NCBI RefSeq assembly: GCF_000328765.2
Contig: NC_019954.2
Coordinates: 1,718,516-1,782,515 of the forward strand
From: Tepidanaerobacter acetatoxydans Re1
Lineage (GTDB): Bacteria > Bacillota > Thermosediminibacteria > Thermosediminibacterales > Tepidanaerobacteraceae
Reading direction: 5' to 3'
DNA: 64,000 nucleotides
Shown: positions 1-9,654 of the stretch, in pieces
How positions within the stretch are numbered: position 1 is the first letter of the stretch
Layout: the number at the start of each line of letters is the position of its first letter
Notes under the pieces: model-generated
The model's input: the letters and a program-made list of their open reading frames with translations, nothing else
The model's database searches: none
What the model was told of the DNA's origin: nothing
Made by a program: the position numbers and the translations under genes

Positions 1-173
1 TTAAGGATGGTTTAATAGAGTTTAATAGATGTTGATTAAGGCTTATAAACATAATTATTAACTTCCGGAGGTGATTATTTTCAAAATATTGAACGTACTA
101 TAATTAATTATCATATTACTTTCTATCATTACTTTTATTAATTACTAAAAATTTATACAAGGAGGTCTCTTCA

Positions 174-1259
174 ATGGCTGTTAAGGAAAATGAGGCAACT
201 AAAGGTAAGACTCGTCCAATATCGAATATTGAGTATGTGGGTATGTCTCTTATTGCCCTTACCCTTATTATTCTCTTTGTTAAACCCGAAATTATCGGCG
301 GCAGTTTTGATGCAATGTTGAAAAAAGCTGTTGGACCGGTGGTTGATGTATATCTTACAGGCACCCTGGGTACTGCCATCATATTGAGCGTTATGACCGG
401 TCGTATCTTGGAACGTCTCGGTTTTACCGATGCCTTGGTGCGTATTTTTACTCCACTTGCAAAAGTTATGAAAATCACTCCGTTAATTATCGTTCCGGCT
501 ATTTATAATATACTCGGAGATATTAACGCATCCGGAAGAATAACCGGACCTGCACTAAAGAAAGCAGGAGCTACAAAAGATGAACAGAAAATAGCCGTTG
601 CCACCATGTTTCAATCACAGCAATCTTTCTCAACTTTTATGCTGGGCTTGGTAGCTTTTGCATCCAAGGGGATTTGGGCATTCCCTATTGTAATAATCGG
701 AATACTGCTTCCTGTTGTCATAGTACCCTTTATTCTCAGCAAAACCTTATACAGAGATGTTCAATATAAAGATATCAGTGAAATGCCAAGCTTTACACCT
801 GGCACGCCCTTGTTTACTACTCTAATTAACGGGGCTCGAGAAGGTGCCGAATTAATGTTCTTATTGCTAATTCCTGCTGTCGTTGTTGTTTTTGCCATAA
901 TAGGATTACTTGAATATATGGGAATATGGGCACCTATCGAATCAGCAATGTCTGCGTTCCTTAGTGCGTTATCCATTGATCCTGTAACCGGTATGCAATC
1001 AATCTTGGTTGCACCAACACTTGCAATGAATACACTGGTAGAAACAATTGGAACTATGCCAACACGTTTTGCCATAGGTTCATTTATCCTTGCTGCATCA
1101 GGCCTGCCTTTGCAGATACCTTTTGCTCAGATTCCTGCTGTATGGTCACAAAGCTCCGACCTTTCCGGTAGTGAAGCCATGCAAGCAGCCCTTGTAGGAT
1201 TGGTAATCCGTGTATTAAGTGCATTTGCTTTAGCTTGGATATTGACACCGATGGTATGA
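174..1259 (+). CDS. Nucleoside-recognition (Gate) domain membrane protein
   Basis: A 361-residue polytopic membrane protein with about eight hydrophobic segments (clear ones near residues 24-40, 60-80, 157-185, 228-252 and 340-358). The polar connecting motifs (NILGDINASGRITGP near 113-127 and a second half with PTLAMNTLVETIGTMP) are typical of the nucleoside-recognition/Gate family, including YjiH-like and SpmA/B-like proteins. These are thought to be transporters or transport partners, but the substrate is usually unknown. The ATG is set by AAGGAGG seven bases upstream. The gene stands alone on the plus strand, followed by a strong terminator. Many relatives occur as pairs of shorter proteins; here a single longer protein is seen. 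Family call is fairly sure; substrate is unknown. Confidence 0.75.
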   Translation: MAVKENEATKGKTRPISNIEYVGMSLIALTLIILFVKPEIIGGSFDAMLKKAVGPVVDVYLTGTLGTAIILSVMTGRILERLGFTDALVRIFTPLAKVMKITPLIIVPAIYNILGDINASGRITGPALKKAGATKDEQKIAVATMFQSQQSFSTFMLGLVAFASKGIWAFPIVIIGILLPVVIVPFILSKTLYRDVQYKDISEMPSFTPGTPLFTTLINGAREGAELMFLLLIPAVVVVFAIIGLLEYMGIWAPIESAMSAFLSALSIDPVTGMQSILVAPTLAMNTLVETIGTMPTRFAIGSFILAASGLPLQIPFAQIPAVWSQSSDLSGSEAMQAALVGLVIRVLSAFALAWILTPMV

Positions 1260-1301
1260 TTCATAATTGGAGTAAATTCTCAAACTCTGGGGTGTGATTA
1301 C

Positions 1302-1343
1302 AAAACGGCACTGCAAATATCCTATGCAGTGCCGTTTTTTTCG
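1302..1343 (+). terminator. Intrinsic terminator after the Gate-family gene
   Basis: A 13-14 bp inverted repeat (AACGGCACTGCA with TGCAGTGCCGTT) with a short loop is followed by seven T on the plus strand. The minus-strand copy has four T, so it may also stop transcripts leaving the transketolase genes that converge on it. Confidence 0.9.
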
Positions 1344-1485
1344 TTTTAAGATCTATACCTTTTTATTTTACCTGTTTTGTGAAATGATTGCAGCAAGCTT
1401 GATAGCTTTGACAAGACTTTTTTCGCTGGCTATACCTTTACCCGCAATGTCAGATGCTGTTTTGTGGGCCAGGGTATTTTTGCTT

Positions 1486-2412
1486 TTATCTTTTTATTTC
1501 TTTTGCGGCTTTTACTATATCTTCTGCCGTCAGGTTATACAGTTTTAACAATTCTTCAGGCTTGCCTGACTGGCCGAATTTATCTTTTATTCCTATTCTT
1601 TTTATGGGTGTTGGCTTTTTCTCGGCTAGGACTTCGGCTACCGCACTGCCTAGCCCACCGATAATGGTATGTTCCTCAGCAGTGATAATCGCACCGCATT
1701 CTGCAGCCTTTAAAATTATTTCTTCATCAATTGGTTTTAATGTATGAATATTTATTACCATTGCTTTTAAGCCGCTGTTTTCAAGAATTTCTGCAGCCTT
1801 TAAAGCTTCTCCCACCATTATCCCCGTAGCTATTATGGCTACATCATTTCCTTCTCTGAGGATTTTGCCCTTACCTATTTCAAACTCAGAATCCTCTTCA
1901 AATATAGTTTCTACTGCCAATCTGCCAAAGCGGAGATAAACCGGACCTTCATGAACAGCCGCAGCTCTCACTGCTTTTTTTGCTTCAACAGCATCGGCCG
2001 GATTTATTACTGTCATATTCGGCAATGTCCGCATAAGAGCTAAATCTTCGATAGACTGATGTGTAGCTCCATCTTCGCCCACAGTTAGACCGGCATGTGT
2101 CGCTGCAATTTTTACATTTAGCTTTGGATAACATATTGAATTTCTAACCTGCTCAAATGCTCTTCCGGTAGCAAATATTGCAAAAGTGCTGGCAAACGGT
2201 ATTTTGCCGCAAGTTGCAAGCCCTGCTGCAGTACCCATTAAATCTTGTTCTGCTATACCTATATTAAAAAATCGCTCCGGATATTTTTTTGCAAAAACGG
2301 CTGTCTTAGTAGAACCCGAAAGGTCAGCATCTAAGACTACAATATCTTTTATCTCTTCGCCTATCTCGGCCAAGGCCTCTCCATAGGCTTCTCGAGTTGC
2401 AATCTTGGTCAT
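1486..2412 (-). CDS. Transketolase, C-terminal subunit (Pyr and C domains)
   Basis: Second half of a split transketolase, 308 residues. It supplies the pyrimidine-binding domain (about residues 1-165, including FFNIGIAEQDLMGTAAGLA with the Glu that activates the thiamine diphosphate aminopyrimidine ring) and the C-terminal transketolase domain. With the upstream N-terminal subunit it moves two-carbon ketol units between sugar phosphates in the non-oxidative pentose phosphate pathway. The start is placed at the ATG of MTKIATREAY because GGAGGAG lies nine bases before it; an in-frame ATG six codons further upstream overlaps that ribosome-binding site and is unlikely. It follows the partner gene with about 26 bases between. 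Two-gene transketolases are common in Clostridia and archaea. Confidence 0.93.
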   Translation of the reverse strand: MTKIATREAYGEALAEIGEEIKDIVVLDADLSGSTKTAVFAKKYPERFFNIGIAEQDLMGTAAGLATCGKIPFASTFAIFATGRAFEQVRNSICYPKLNVKIAATHAGLTVGEDGATHQSIEDLALMRTLPNMTVINPADAVEAKKAVRAAAVHEGPVYLRFGRLAVETIFEEDSEFEIGKGKILREGNDVAIIATGIMVGEALKAAEILENSGLKAMVINIHTLKPIDEEIILKAAECGAIITAEEHTIIGGLGSAVAEVLAEKKPTPIKRIGIKDKFGQSGKPEELLKLYNLTAEDIVKAAKEIKR

Positions 2413-2438
2413 TTGATATCTCTCCTCCATAAATATAT

Positions 2439-3260
2439 TTATATAGAATTCAAAGCCTCTTTTACCTGTTCAGGAGAGGGAGCTTTCCCGTGCCAACCTA
2501 CCTGATTTTCCATAAAAGGCACGCCCTTACCTTTTACTGTTTTCGCAACTACGACAGTCGGTCTGCTTTTTACGGTCTTAGCTTCCTCAACAGCCTCAAG
2601 AATCTGCTTCATATCATGCCCGTCTATATCGATTACATTCCAACCAAAAGCTTTAAACTTCTCATGTATGTTTTCCGGCGACATTACTTTTTGAATAGGA
2701 CCATCTATTTGTAAACCGTTATGGTCCACAAAAGCCGTCAAATTATCTAATTTGTAATGTGCTGAAGTCATGGCTGCTTCCCAAATCTGACCTTCTTCAA
2801 GCTCACCATCGCCCATAACTACATATACCCTATAGGATTTTTTATCCAATTTTGCCGCAAGTGCCATACCGTTTGCAGCTGATAAGCCTTGACCTAAAGA
2901 GCCTGTAGTCATGTCTAGGCCCGGAGTTGATTTCATGTCAGGATGCCCTTGAAGCATGGAACCTGTCTTTCTGAGGGTTAGTAGTTCTTCTTTTGGGAAA
3001 AATCCCTTTTCTGCCAAGACTGCATATAGAAGCGGAGCCGCATGGCCTTTAGATAAGACAAACCTATCTCTTTCCGGCCAATGAGGATTTTGAGGGTCTA
3101 CATTCATTACATGAAAGTACAGTGCAGTAACAATATCTGCACTTGATAATGACCCACCGGGATGACCCGAACCCGCTTCAGCAATCATTTCGACAATATG
3201 GCGGCGAATAATACGTGCTTTAGAGTTAAGTTCATTGATAGTTTCACAAGATATACTCAT
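2439..3260 (-). CDS. Transketolase, N-terminal (thiamine diphosphate) subunit
   Basis: First half of a split transketolase, 273 residues. It carries the thiamine-diphosphate-binding domain: SGHPGGSLSSADI near residue 30, DRFVLSKGHAAP near 65, TGSLGQGLS near 110 and the MGDGELEEGQIWEA metal/diphosphate motif near 150. It forms one enzyme with the downstream subunit. The start is the ATG of MSISCE, with AAGGAGTG nine bases upstream; a GTG four codons earlier lies inside that site. Gene order N then C, closely spaced, indicates one transcript. Confidence 0.93.
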   Translation of the reverse strand: MSISCETINELNSKARIIRRHIVEMIAEAGSGHPGGSLSSADIVTALYFHVMNVDPQNPHWPERDRFVLSKGHAAPLLYAVLAEKGFFPKEELLTLRKTGSMLQGHPDMKSTPGLDMTTGSLGQGLSAANGMALAAKLDKKSYRVYVVMGDGELEEGQIWEAAMTSAHYKLDNLTAFVDHNGLQIDGPIQKVMSPENIHEKFKAFGWNVIDIDGHDMKQILEAVEEAKTVKSRPTVVVAKTVKGKGVPFMENQVGWHGKAPSPEQVKEALNSI

Positions 3261-3292
3261 CTTGAAAATCACTCCTTAGAAAATAATCTTTT

Positions 3293-4138
3293 TTAGTCAT
3301 TTTTGTAGCTAAAACCTTCACCTAAAACTTCATGCACATCATGGATAATTACAAAAGCCCGGGGATCTGTTTGATGAACTATATTTTTCAGCCTAGATAC
3401 TTCTAAGCGGGTTATCACGCAAAGTAACACATTTTTGTCCTGTCTGGTAAATCCGCCTTCTGCTTTAATAAAAGTGAGACCTCGCTCCATCTCTGTAAGT
3501 ATTTTTTGTGATATTTCTTCTGTTTCGTTTGATATTATGTATACGGCTTTTGCATAGTTAAAACCTTCTTGAATTAAATCAATCACCTTACTGCTCACAA
3601 ACAAAGCAATCCATGCATACATAGCAAGTTCCCAATTGAAGGCTACTCCGCTTAAGATTATAACAAAAAAATCTATTATTAGTATGCCCTGTCCCACACT
3701 TATTGACGGCACAAAGTGATTTAAAATCATAGCTGCCAAATCAGTTCCGCCGGTTGAGCCCCTTACCCTAAAAACAATGCCCAAGCCTATTCCCAAGATT
3801 ATGCCTCCATATACGGCAGAAAGCATTAAATCTCTGGTTACTACAGGAAAATTAACAGTTAGCTCTGTAAAAACAGAAAACAGGAGACTGCCTACCAGGG
3901 TTTTTATACCAACACTTTTGCCCAGGAAAATTATCCCTGATAAGAAAAGTGGGATATTAAACAGCAGCATCATCCAGCCTACCGGCAGCTTAAAGAGATA
4001 ATATAAGACTGTCGCAAGACCGCTGACTCCGCCTGCGGCTACTTTGTTCGGAATAAGAAACATTGTAAGGCTTAAAGCACCAATAAAAGACCCTAAAACT
4101 ATTTGTAAGTATTCCAAAAACAGTTCCTTATATTTCAT
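3293..4138 (-). CDS. YitT family membrane protein (DUF161 and DUF2179)
   Basis: A 281-residue protein with five or six membrane helices in the first 190 residues, GGVSGLATVLYYLF and RGSTGGTDLAAMILN loops typical of the YitT/YczE-like DUF161 fold, and a soluble C-terminal DUF2179 domain (about 200-275, KAVYIISNETEEI onward). The role of the family is not established; transport has been suggested. The start codon overlaps the stop of the WecG/TagA gene by four bases (ATGA), so it is translationally coupled to the polysaccharide genes, although it need not share their function. Confidence 0.87.
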   Translation of the reverse strand: MKYKELFLEYLQIVLGSFIGALSLTMFLIPNKVAAGGVSGLATVLYYLFKLPVGWMMLLFNIPLFLSGIIFLGKSVGIKTLVGSLLFSVFTELTVNFPVVTRDLMLSAVYGGIILGIGLGIVFRVRGSTGGTDLAAMILNHFVPSISVGQGILIIDFFVIILSGVAFNWELAMYAWIALFVSSKVIDLIQEGFNYAKAVYIISNETEEISQKILTEMERGLTFIKAEGGFTRQDKNVLLCVITRLEVSRLKNIVHQTDPRAFVIIHDVHEVLGEGFSYKND

Positions 4139-4896
4139 ACACTCACTTCTTTATTTTTTGTCAGCCTGCATGCCGTAACTTTTAACAAAAATAACGGTAA
4201 TGCACTCATTCTCTTAAATCTTGTCGGTTGAGTTAAAAGCCTGTACAGCCACTCCAAACCGACCTTTTGCATAAATATCGGGGCCCTGTTCACATTACCG
4301 GACAGTACATCAAAACTGCCACCAACACCCATAGCTACTTTAAACTTCAGCTTATCTTTGTTGTGCAGCATGAACATTTCCTGCTTGGGGCATCCCATAG
4401 CCACCAATAAAATATCAGGTTTTGAATTATTAATTATACTAACTACTTTTTGAGTATCATCCTCATTGAAATATCCGTGGTATGACCCAACAATTTGTAT
4501 ATTTGGAAACATTGATGTTATTTTTTCTCCAGCTTTTTCTGCTATTCCGGGTTTGCCGCCAAGCAAAAATAACCTCAGCGATTCCTTATCTGCCATACCC
4601 AATACTTTCATCATAAAGTCAAAGCCTGTAGTCCTTTCGACAAGAGGCTTACCTAAAATTTTTGAAGCTATTACAACACCTATGCCATCAGGAAGGCAAA
4701 TATCAGCTGCATTAAGCACAGCTTTTAATTCATGGTCTTTTTGGGCGGCCATGATAATTTCTGCATTTGGGGTAACAATTACTTTATTACTATAAGAGTT
4801 TAAAAATGCTGCTACTCTCTGACAAGCATCTTCGTAATCGACACAATCAAGTAAAACATCGAGCACATTTATACGCTCTCTATCTTTTACATTCAT
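4135..4896 (-). CDS. WecG/TagA/CpsF family glycosyltransferase
   Basis: A 253-residue GT26 transferase. The visible core is VTPNAEIIMAAQ near residue 42, LPDGIGVV near 69, GKPLVERTTGFDFM near 82, LFLLGGKPGIAEKA near 110, GSYHGYF near 137 and LLVAMGCPKQEMFM near 160. The family adds ManNAc or ManNAcA-type sugars to a lipid-linked GlcNAc in teichoic acid, enterobacterial common antigen and exopolysaccharide synthesis, at the inner face of the membrane. It is coupled by ATGA overlaps to csaB on one side and the YitT gene on the other. Confidence 0.9.
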   Translation of the reverse strand: MNVKDRERINVLDVLLDCVDYEDACQRVAAFLNSYSNKVIVTPNAEIIMAAQKDHELKAVLNAADICLPDGIGVVIASKILGKPLVERTTGFDFMMKVLGMADKESLRLFLLGGKPGIAEKAGEKITSMFPNIQIVGSYHGYFNEDDTQKVVSIINNSKPDILLVAMGCPKQEMFMLHNKDKLKFKVAMGVGGSFDVLSGNVNRAPIFMQKVGLEWLYRLLTQPTRFKRMSALPLFLLKVTACRLTKNKEVSV

Positions 4897-5993
4897 TTAT
4901 CTTCCTCCAGCAGATTTATCGCCAACTTCGCATTTTTATTGGCCAAAACTGTCAGCTCTTCTTTCTTCTCCTGGAGTTGTTTTTGACTTTGCGGCATATT
5001 AACCAAAGCTTCCTCTAATAAATTGCAGAGTGCAACTAAATCTAAATCCCCTGGCTTCCCTGCCGATGGTTGGTCTATCCTGCTTAGAAAATGCTCCACT
5101 TTCGGATCATATACCAACCCTACCAACGGCACTTGCATCATCGCCCCGAAAATTAAGGCGTGAAGCCGCATGCCAAATATGAGATCCATTTTCCCGCACA
5201 GCCACAGTATTTCGCGAGGACCAATAGATTCAGGAACAACTGTGGCATTTTCCTTCATCAGTTTAATTATCTCCAAAGACTCATTATAGTCCTTGGGATA
5301 TTGCATCGGTAAAAATATGATATCTGCGTCATGACTTTTTACTAAGTAATCACAGGCTTTAGCTATTATATCGCGACTTTTATTTAGATTCCATGGTCTT
5401 ACAGATACACCGATTTTAGGGTGCTGTTCATTAAAACTGATATCCAGCTTTCCGAGCAGTTCATATCCTGCTTTATCATCAATAGGCTCTAGTACAAATG
5501 CTGGATCTGCTGTAACTATAATAGGGGGCTTGGAGACGCCGAGATTTTCCAGCTCTTTCCGGGATTGTTCATCTCTTACTGTTATGAGATCCACCATGTT
5601 TCCCACAAGTTTAATCATGCTCTTATTTATTTCCCTAAAGACCGGGCCTACTCCATTGGCATAAAACATGACCTTTTTATTAAGCTTTTTAGCTAAATAC
5701 AAAATAAAAAGGTAGTAGGGAATCGACCGATTACTGGTAACATCTTGAAGAAGGCCTCCTCCTCCGCTAATCACCAAATCAGCCCTGGATATTTCTCTTA
5801 TTATGGCAAATGGACTGGTTCTTTGTACTGCATTTATGCCATAATATTCCCTGGTCTTTAAAGGGTCTGCGGAAAGAGCCGTGATTTCAATATCGCTTTT
5901 CAGTTTTTTTAGTGAGTTTACAATAGCCATGAGTATAGCTTCATCTCCGGCATTACCAAAACCGTAATAACCAGAAACCAATACTCTTCGCAT
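4893..5993 (-). CDS. csaB: Polysaccharide pyruvyl transferase CsaB
   Basis: A 366-residue pyruvyl transferase. Markers are SGYYGFGNAGDEAIL at the N-terminus, DLVISGGGGLLQDVTS near 85, FYANGVGPV near 115, GVSVRPWN near 198 and GMRLHALIFG near 280. CsaB adds ketal pyruvate to a secondary cell-wall polysaccharide, which lets proteins with SLH domains bind the wall. The start chosen is the ATG of MRRVLVSGYYG, with AAAAGGAG eight bases upstream. The reading frame is open for 56 more codons, but that stretch is not conserved-looking and would run into the preceding glycosyltransferase gene. The gene suggests an S-layer or other SLH-anchored envelope. Confidence 0.92.
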   Translation of the reverse strand: MRRVLVSGYYGFGNAGDEAILMAIVNSLKKLKSDIEITALSADPLKTREYYGINAVQRTSPFAIIREISRADLVISGGGGLLQDVTSNRSIPYYLFILYLAKKLNKKVMFYANGVGPVFREINKSMIKLVGNMVDLITVRDEQSRKELENLGVSKPPIIVTADPAFVLEPIDDKAGYELLGKLDISFNEQHPKIGVSVRPWNLNKSRDIIAKACDYLVKSHDADIIFLPMQYPKDYNESLEIIKLMKENATVVPESIGPREILWLCGKMDLIFGMRLHALIFGAMMQVPLVGLVYDPKVEHFLSRIDQPSAGKPGDLDLVALCNLLEEALVNMPQSQKQLQEKKEELTVLANKNAKLAINLLEEDK

Positions 5994-6114
5994 CGATATT
6001 TCTCCTTTTTTCATAGAGATAAATCCCCCTAATTGTGAGAACTCCCAGCATCTACTAAATGCACTTAAGCTTTCGGACAGCAGATGTAATCTTATAAGAT
6101 TCTCAGTTTGCACA

Positions 6115-7209
6115 TTAGACTCTTTGGAGAATCTCCATGTAAACCTTATTAGTTTTTTCAATCATAGTTTTTGAAGAAAATTTTTCATTAACCGTCTTTC
6201 GGGCCTCTGTGCCGAGCGCTTTTGCTAACTCCTTATCGGATATAGCCTTGATTATACTCTCAGCTAAATAATTATCACTTCCTGAAGGTACCAAAAAACC
6301 ATTTACATTATGCTTTATAACTTCAGGTATTCCTCCTGTCGCCGTAGCTACCGCAGGTTTCCCCAGGGCCATGGCTTCAAGTAAGGCTAAACCTAATCCT
6401 TCGCTTACGGAAGAAAGCACGAAAACATCAAAATCAGCTATTATGCTTTCGACATTCTGCCTATAACCCATAAAAACCACATGATCATCTATGCCTAATT
6501 GGGTGCACAGGTTTTTCAAGGATTTTTCCAGCGGTCCGTCGCCCACAATGACAAGTTGGGCTGACGGATATACCTTTAATACATGATAAAAGGCATTGAT
6601 TGCATATTCATAACCCTTTTCAGGTACCAATCGAGCAACCATACCGATTATAGGCGTATTAGGAGCAATGCCCAGCTCTTTACGCAGGCTCCCTTCAATT
6701 CTATCAAATTGTGATAAATCAATCCCATTATATATAATCGTTATCATATCAGCGGGGACTCCGCTCTCTATAAGACTGATTTTCACAGCACGGGATATAG
6801 CAATAATGCGATCGGTAAATATTCGCGAAACCAGTCTGGTGGTTGTCCTTTTAAGAAAACCGCCTCCACTGCCGCCCAAGCCGTGACGAGTCATCACTAC
6901 TTTACATCCTGAAATTTTTCCGGCTATGCGGCCGGCAAAGCTTGCATGTGTATGCACAATATCTACCTTTTCCCAGGAAATAATTTGCCTGAGGCTTTTT
7001 ATCTGACTCAAGTTCGCAGAACTTTCTCCGCCTTCTAAAGTATATACCTTTATATCTTTCGCCTTTAACTGCCTTTCGAGTTCACCACCACCCGGGCAAG
7101 CAACAACTGCCTCAAAGCGATTACTATCTTGACTTGACAAAAGATTAAAAAGGTATCTGCCGGCGCCTCCTATATTAGTATCGGAAAGTACATGAAGGAT
7201 CTTTATCAT
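6115..7209 (-). CDS. Glycosyltransferase family 4
   Basis: A 364-residue GT-B transferase. The N-terminal domain begins with MIKILHVLSDTNIGGAGRYL (sugar-acceptor glycine loop). The C-terminal GT1/GT4 domain carries GMVARLVPEKGYEYAI near 193, LVIVGDGPLEKSL near 220 and the EX7E-type nucleotide-sugar site SSVSEGLGLALLEAMALGKPAVA near 268-290. It probably adds one sugar to the lipid-linked polysaccharide precursor. The start overlaps the stop of the polymerase gene by four bases. 121 bases separate it from csaB. Confidence 0.9.
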   Translation of the reverse strand: MIKILHVLSDTNIGGAGRYLFNLLSSQDSNRFEAVVACPGGGELERQLKAKDIKVYTLEGGESSANLSQIKSLRQIISWEKVDIVHTHASFAGRIAGKISGCKVVMTRHGLGGSGGGFLKRTTTRLVSRIFTDRIIAISRAVKISLIESGVPADMITIIYNGIDLSQFDRIEGSLRKELGIAPNTPIIGMVARLVPEKGYEYAINAFYHVLKVYPSAQLVIVGDGPLEKSLKNLCTQLGIDDHVVFMGYRQNVESIIADFDVFVLSSVSEGLGLALLEAMALGKPAVATATGGIPEVIKHNVNGFLVPSGSDNYLAESIIKAISDKELAKALGTEARKTVNEKFSSKTMIEKTNKVYMEILQRV

Positions 7210-9113
7210 GCTGCTTTCTCTCCTGTCATATCATCGGTAAGATTGCCGGAAGCTATGGCTGACATCATTCCAAAATACATCCAAAATGCCATGACAATGC
7301 GCGGACTGTACCATACATAATCAAATAGCCCATGAAACAAATGCCCAACGAGACCTGCGACAATTCCTGCAAGCACAAATGACATCTTGGAATTACTCTC
7401 CACGTAAATTAACGCCTCCGAAAACCCTCTAAAAGCCATCCAAAGTAGTGCAAAAAGCCCCAAAATTCCCATCTCAAGTCCTACTTCAAGATATAAGTTG
7501 TGTGCATGAATGGCTGAAGCTCCTGCTATCATATAATCTCTGTAGGCCCTGGCAAATGCTGTTGAACCCAAGCCTACGCCATTTAACCAGTAGTTCTTCA
7601 TCATCCTCAAAGCTGCAATCCATATTGTTATCCTGTATGCATTAGAACTGTCCTCAAGGCTGCCGATGCTTGCAATACGATTAGTAACAACAGATGGTAA
7701 AAACATCGGGGCCAAAATAGCCAGTATTAACAATAAAATCAAAAGTTTAGGTTCTTTAATCAATGCAAAAGCCAAAACAGCTACAGCTAAGCCAAGCCAA
7801 GCACCTCTGGAAAATGTTAAAACAAGACAAAGTGTTGATATTCCCAAAACTATAGTTAAAAGACATTTTTGTCTGAATTTGCCGGATGCCCAAAATAGTC
7901 CTAAAAGCAGCGGTATTGCAAGGCCTAAATACTCTCCCAGTACATTTGGATTTTCCAAAGTTGCATATACACGAGTTGCAAGTTCCGGAAACTGTTTTAC
8001 ATCCACCCAAGCTTCAGCCGTAGGTACCTTGACAAAAAAATACTGGTAAATACCTAGCAGTGAAATCATCATAACCGATATAACCAAAAAAGCAAGCACT
8101 GCCTTTATTGTCTTAGAGTCGCAAAATAAAACTGAAGCACAATAAAATATCATAAAATATGCCACGTAAAGAGGAAGAGCTTTCAAACTTTCAGCTCGTG
8201 CAACGGAAAACGCTGCCGCAATGCCTGCAGATATCATAAACAGTATTGATGGTATAATAGCTGCAGGTAAACTTTTTTTAAACTTGTCATTCTTTAGTAA
8301 AACAGATAAAAAAGTTAACCCTATAATACCAACACTATATGTGGTAGGAGCCAGTGGTAATATTAGCGCAGTCAAGGCCAGGCCCAACCATGGCCATAAA
8401 TATATGAGTGCAGGCATCAAAATAAGGCCGCATAATTTAATAAACGTAAGTTTATGGAGATAATAATACAAAATACCTGCTAAAACTCCAATTACCGCTA
8501 AATGCGACTTATCTTGACGCGATAAATCACCTGTTTGGCTATGCTTAAGCGTAAAACTGTTCGAATCTTGTCCATCTAAAAACCATTTACATGATTTGTA
8601 TGCTATGCTGGAAGATAAAAGCGAATTTAAAGATACTTTTATCGATAATGCAAAAAATAACATGATTAATAAAATTATATGATATATAAGTGCTTTAGGC
8701 GTATAGCTTTCAAAAACAGCCTTTAAAATTAAAACTGAAGCTGCCGACGGCAATAAAATATGAGCTGCTGTTGCAAGCGGAACTTGAATAAAAAGTTTGA
8801 CCGCTTTTGACACAAAATTAATGGGAAAACTGTCTTCTACAATATTAGTCAAGATGTCCAAAACTTTTTTTATTGGCTTATTAAGCTTCAAAACCACGGA
8901 CATAAATCTACTTTCTTTAATTGCGTTATTTTCCCAGCTTTTATTGGTAAAAAAAGCTCTAAATAAACTACCTCTAAAAGCTTTTGAAATAAAGTCACTT
9001 AAAACGCAAATACCTCTATACAAAACACTGCTTTGGTAGATTGCAGGTCTTGAAAAAAATTTAATTATATTAATAAATAAACTGTTTTGCATCCATATGG
9101 TTACATTTTCCAT
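7206..9113 (-). CDS. O-antigen ligase/polymerase-like (Wzy/WaaL) membrane protein
   Basis: A 635-residue membrane protein with about a dozen hydrophobic segments, a Wzy_C (O-antigen ligase) domain in the second half (TFSRGAWLGLAVAV near 435 and the large outer loop with AIHAHNLYLEVGLEMGI near 540, where the His of HAHN is the family marker), and a long N-terminal extension of about 200 residues. Members polymerise or ligate lipid-linked glycans on the outer side of the membrane. The start is the ATG of MENVTIWMQ with AAGGAG seven bases upstream. It sits between two GT4 genes in the polysaccharide operon. Confidence 0.85.
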   Translation of the reverse strand: MENVTIWMQNSLFINIIKFFSRPAIYQSSVLYRGICVLSDFISKAFRGSLFRAFFTNKSWENNAIKESRFMSVVLKLNKPIKKVLDILTNIVEDSFPINFVSKAVKLFIQVPLATAAHILLPSAASVLILKAVFESYTPKALIYHIILLIMLFFALSIKVSLNSLLSSSIAYKSCKWFLDGQDSNSFTLKHSQTGDLSRQDKSHLAVIGVLAGILYYYLHKLTFIKLCGLILMPALIYLWPWLGLALTALILPLAPTTYSVGIIGLTFLSVLLKNDKFKKSLPAAIIPSILFMISAGIAAAFSVARAESLKALPLYVAYFMIFYCASVLFCDSKTIKAVLAFLVISVMMISLLGIYQYFFVKVPTAEAWVDVKQFPELATRVYATLENPNVLGEYLGLAIPLLLGLFWASGKFRQKCLLTIVLGISTLCLVLTFSRGAWLGLAVAVLAFALIKEPKLLILLLILAILAPMFLPSVVTNRIASIGSLEDSSNAYRITIWIAALRMMKNYWLNGVGLGSTAFARAYRDYMIAGASAIHAHNLYLEVGLEMGILGLFALLWMAFRGFSEALIYVESNSKMSFVLAGIVAGLVGHLFHGLFDYVWYSPRIVMAFWMYFGMMSAIASGNLTDDMTGEKAA

Positions 9114-9171
9114 TACAAATCTCCTTATGCTCACCGGAACAACTCACCGATTGATGCTGAAGTAGTTTTGA

Positions 9172-9654
9172 CTATTGTACATTTATACTCATTACAGTTG
9201 ATGTTACCGAGTAAAGATTGGTTTTCAGCTGCAGTGATGTGCCAACACGAATCTCATTGCTGCCGAGAACTATAGCATTATCTCCTGCGGAACCTGACCC
9301 CATCAGCGTAATAAGCATATCCTTATATACCGGATTAGGATATACCACCACACGACCGTCTGCAGTTTCTACTAATGTTTCTGATGGCTCCACTTCAACA
9401 TTTGTCACTTTACCTAAAACTGCGTTTGTCTTTGTTTCTTTTACAACATCTCCAACTTTAACCACATTTGCGGTGGCATCTCTTACCTCTTTTACATGCA
9501 ATACCACTTCGATATTCTTTGTTACTGCTCCTGCCGACTTTTGATGAGCCTTAGTACCAAACCTTCCTACAACTGCAATAATCAACAATATAACCAACAG
9601 GTCTATAATATTTATTAAACCGAAAATCCTGCCTTTGTTATCTATTAAGCTCAT
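9172..9654 (-). CDS. DUF4330 domain membrane-anchored protein
   Basis: A 160-residue protein with one N-terminal membrane helix (residues 14-30, GLINIIDLLVILLIIAVVG) and an extracellular beta-rich domain. The INIIDLLV motif and the domain layout fit DUF4330, a family seen in cyanobacterial and clostridial polysaccharide loci with no proven role. GAGGAGG precedes the ATG. Its start overlaps the end of the upstream GT4 gene by 17 bases, which ties it to the same transcript and suggests a part in export or assembly of the glycan. Confidence 0.75.
   Translation of the reverse strand: MSLIDNKGRIFGLINIIDLLVILLIIAVVGRFGTKAHQKSAGAVTKNIEVVLHVKEVRDATANVVKVGDVVKETKTNAVLGKVTNVEVEPSETLVETADGRVVVYPNPVYKDMLITLMGSGSAGDNAIVLGSNEIRVGTSLQLKTNLYSVTSTVMSINVQ

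Noticed and set aside
71-104. GGAGGTG followed by a ten-codon frame upstream of the Gate-family gene
   Set aside because: The peptide is too short and has no leader-peptide pattern; it is more likely a relic or the end of an upstream region.
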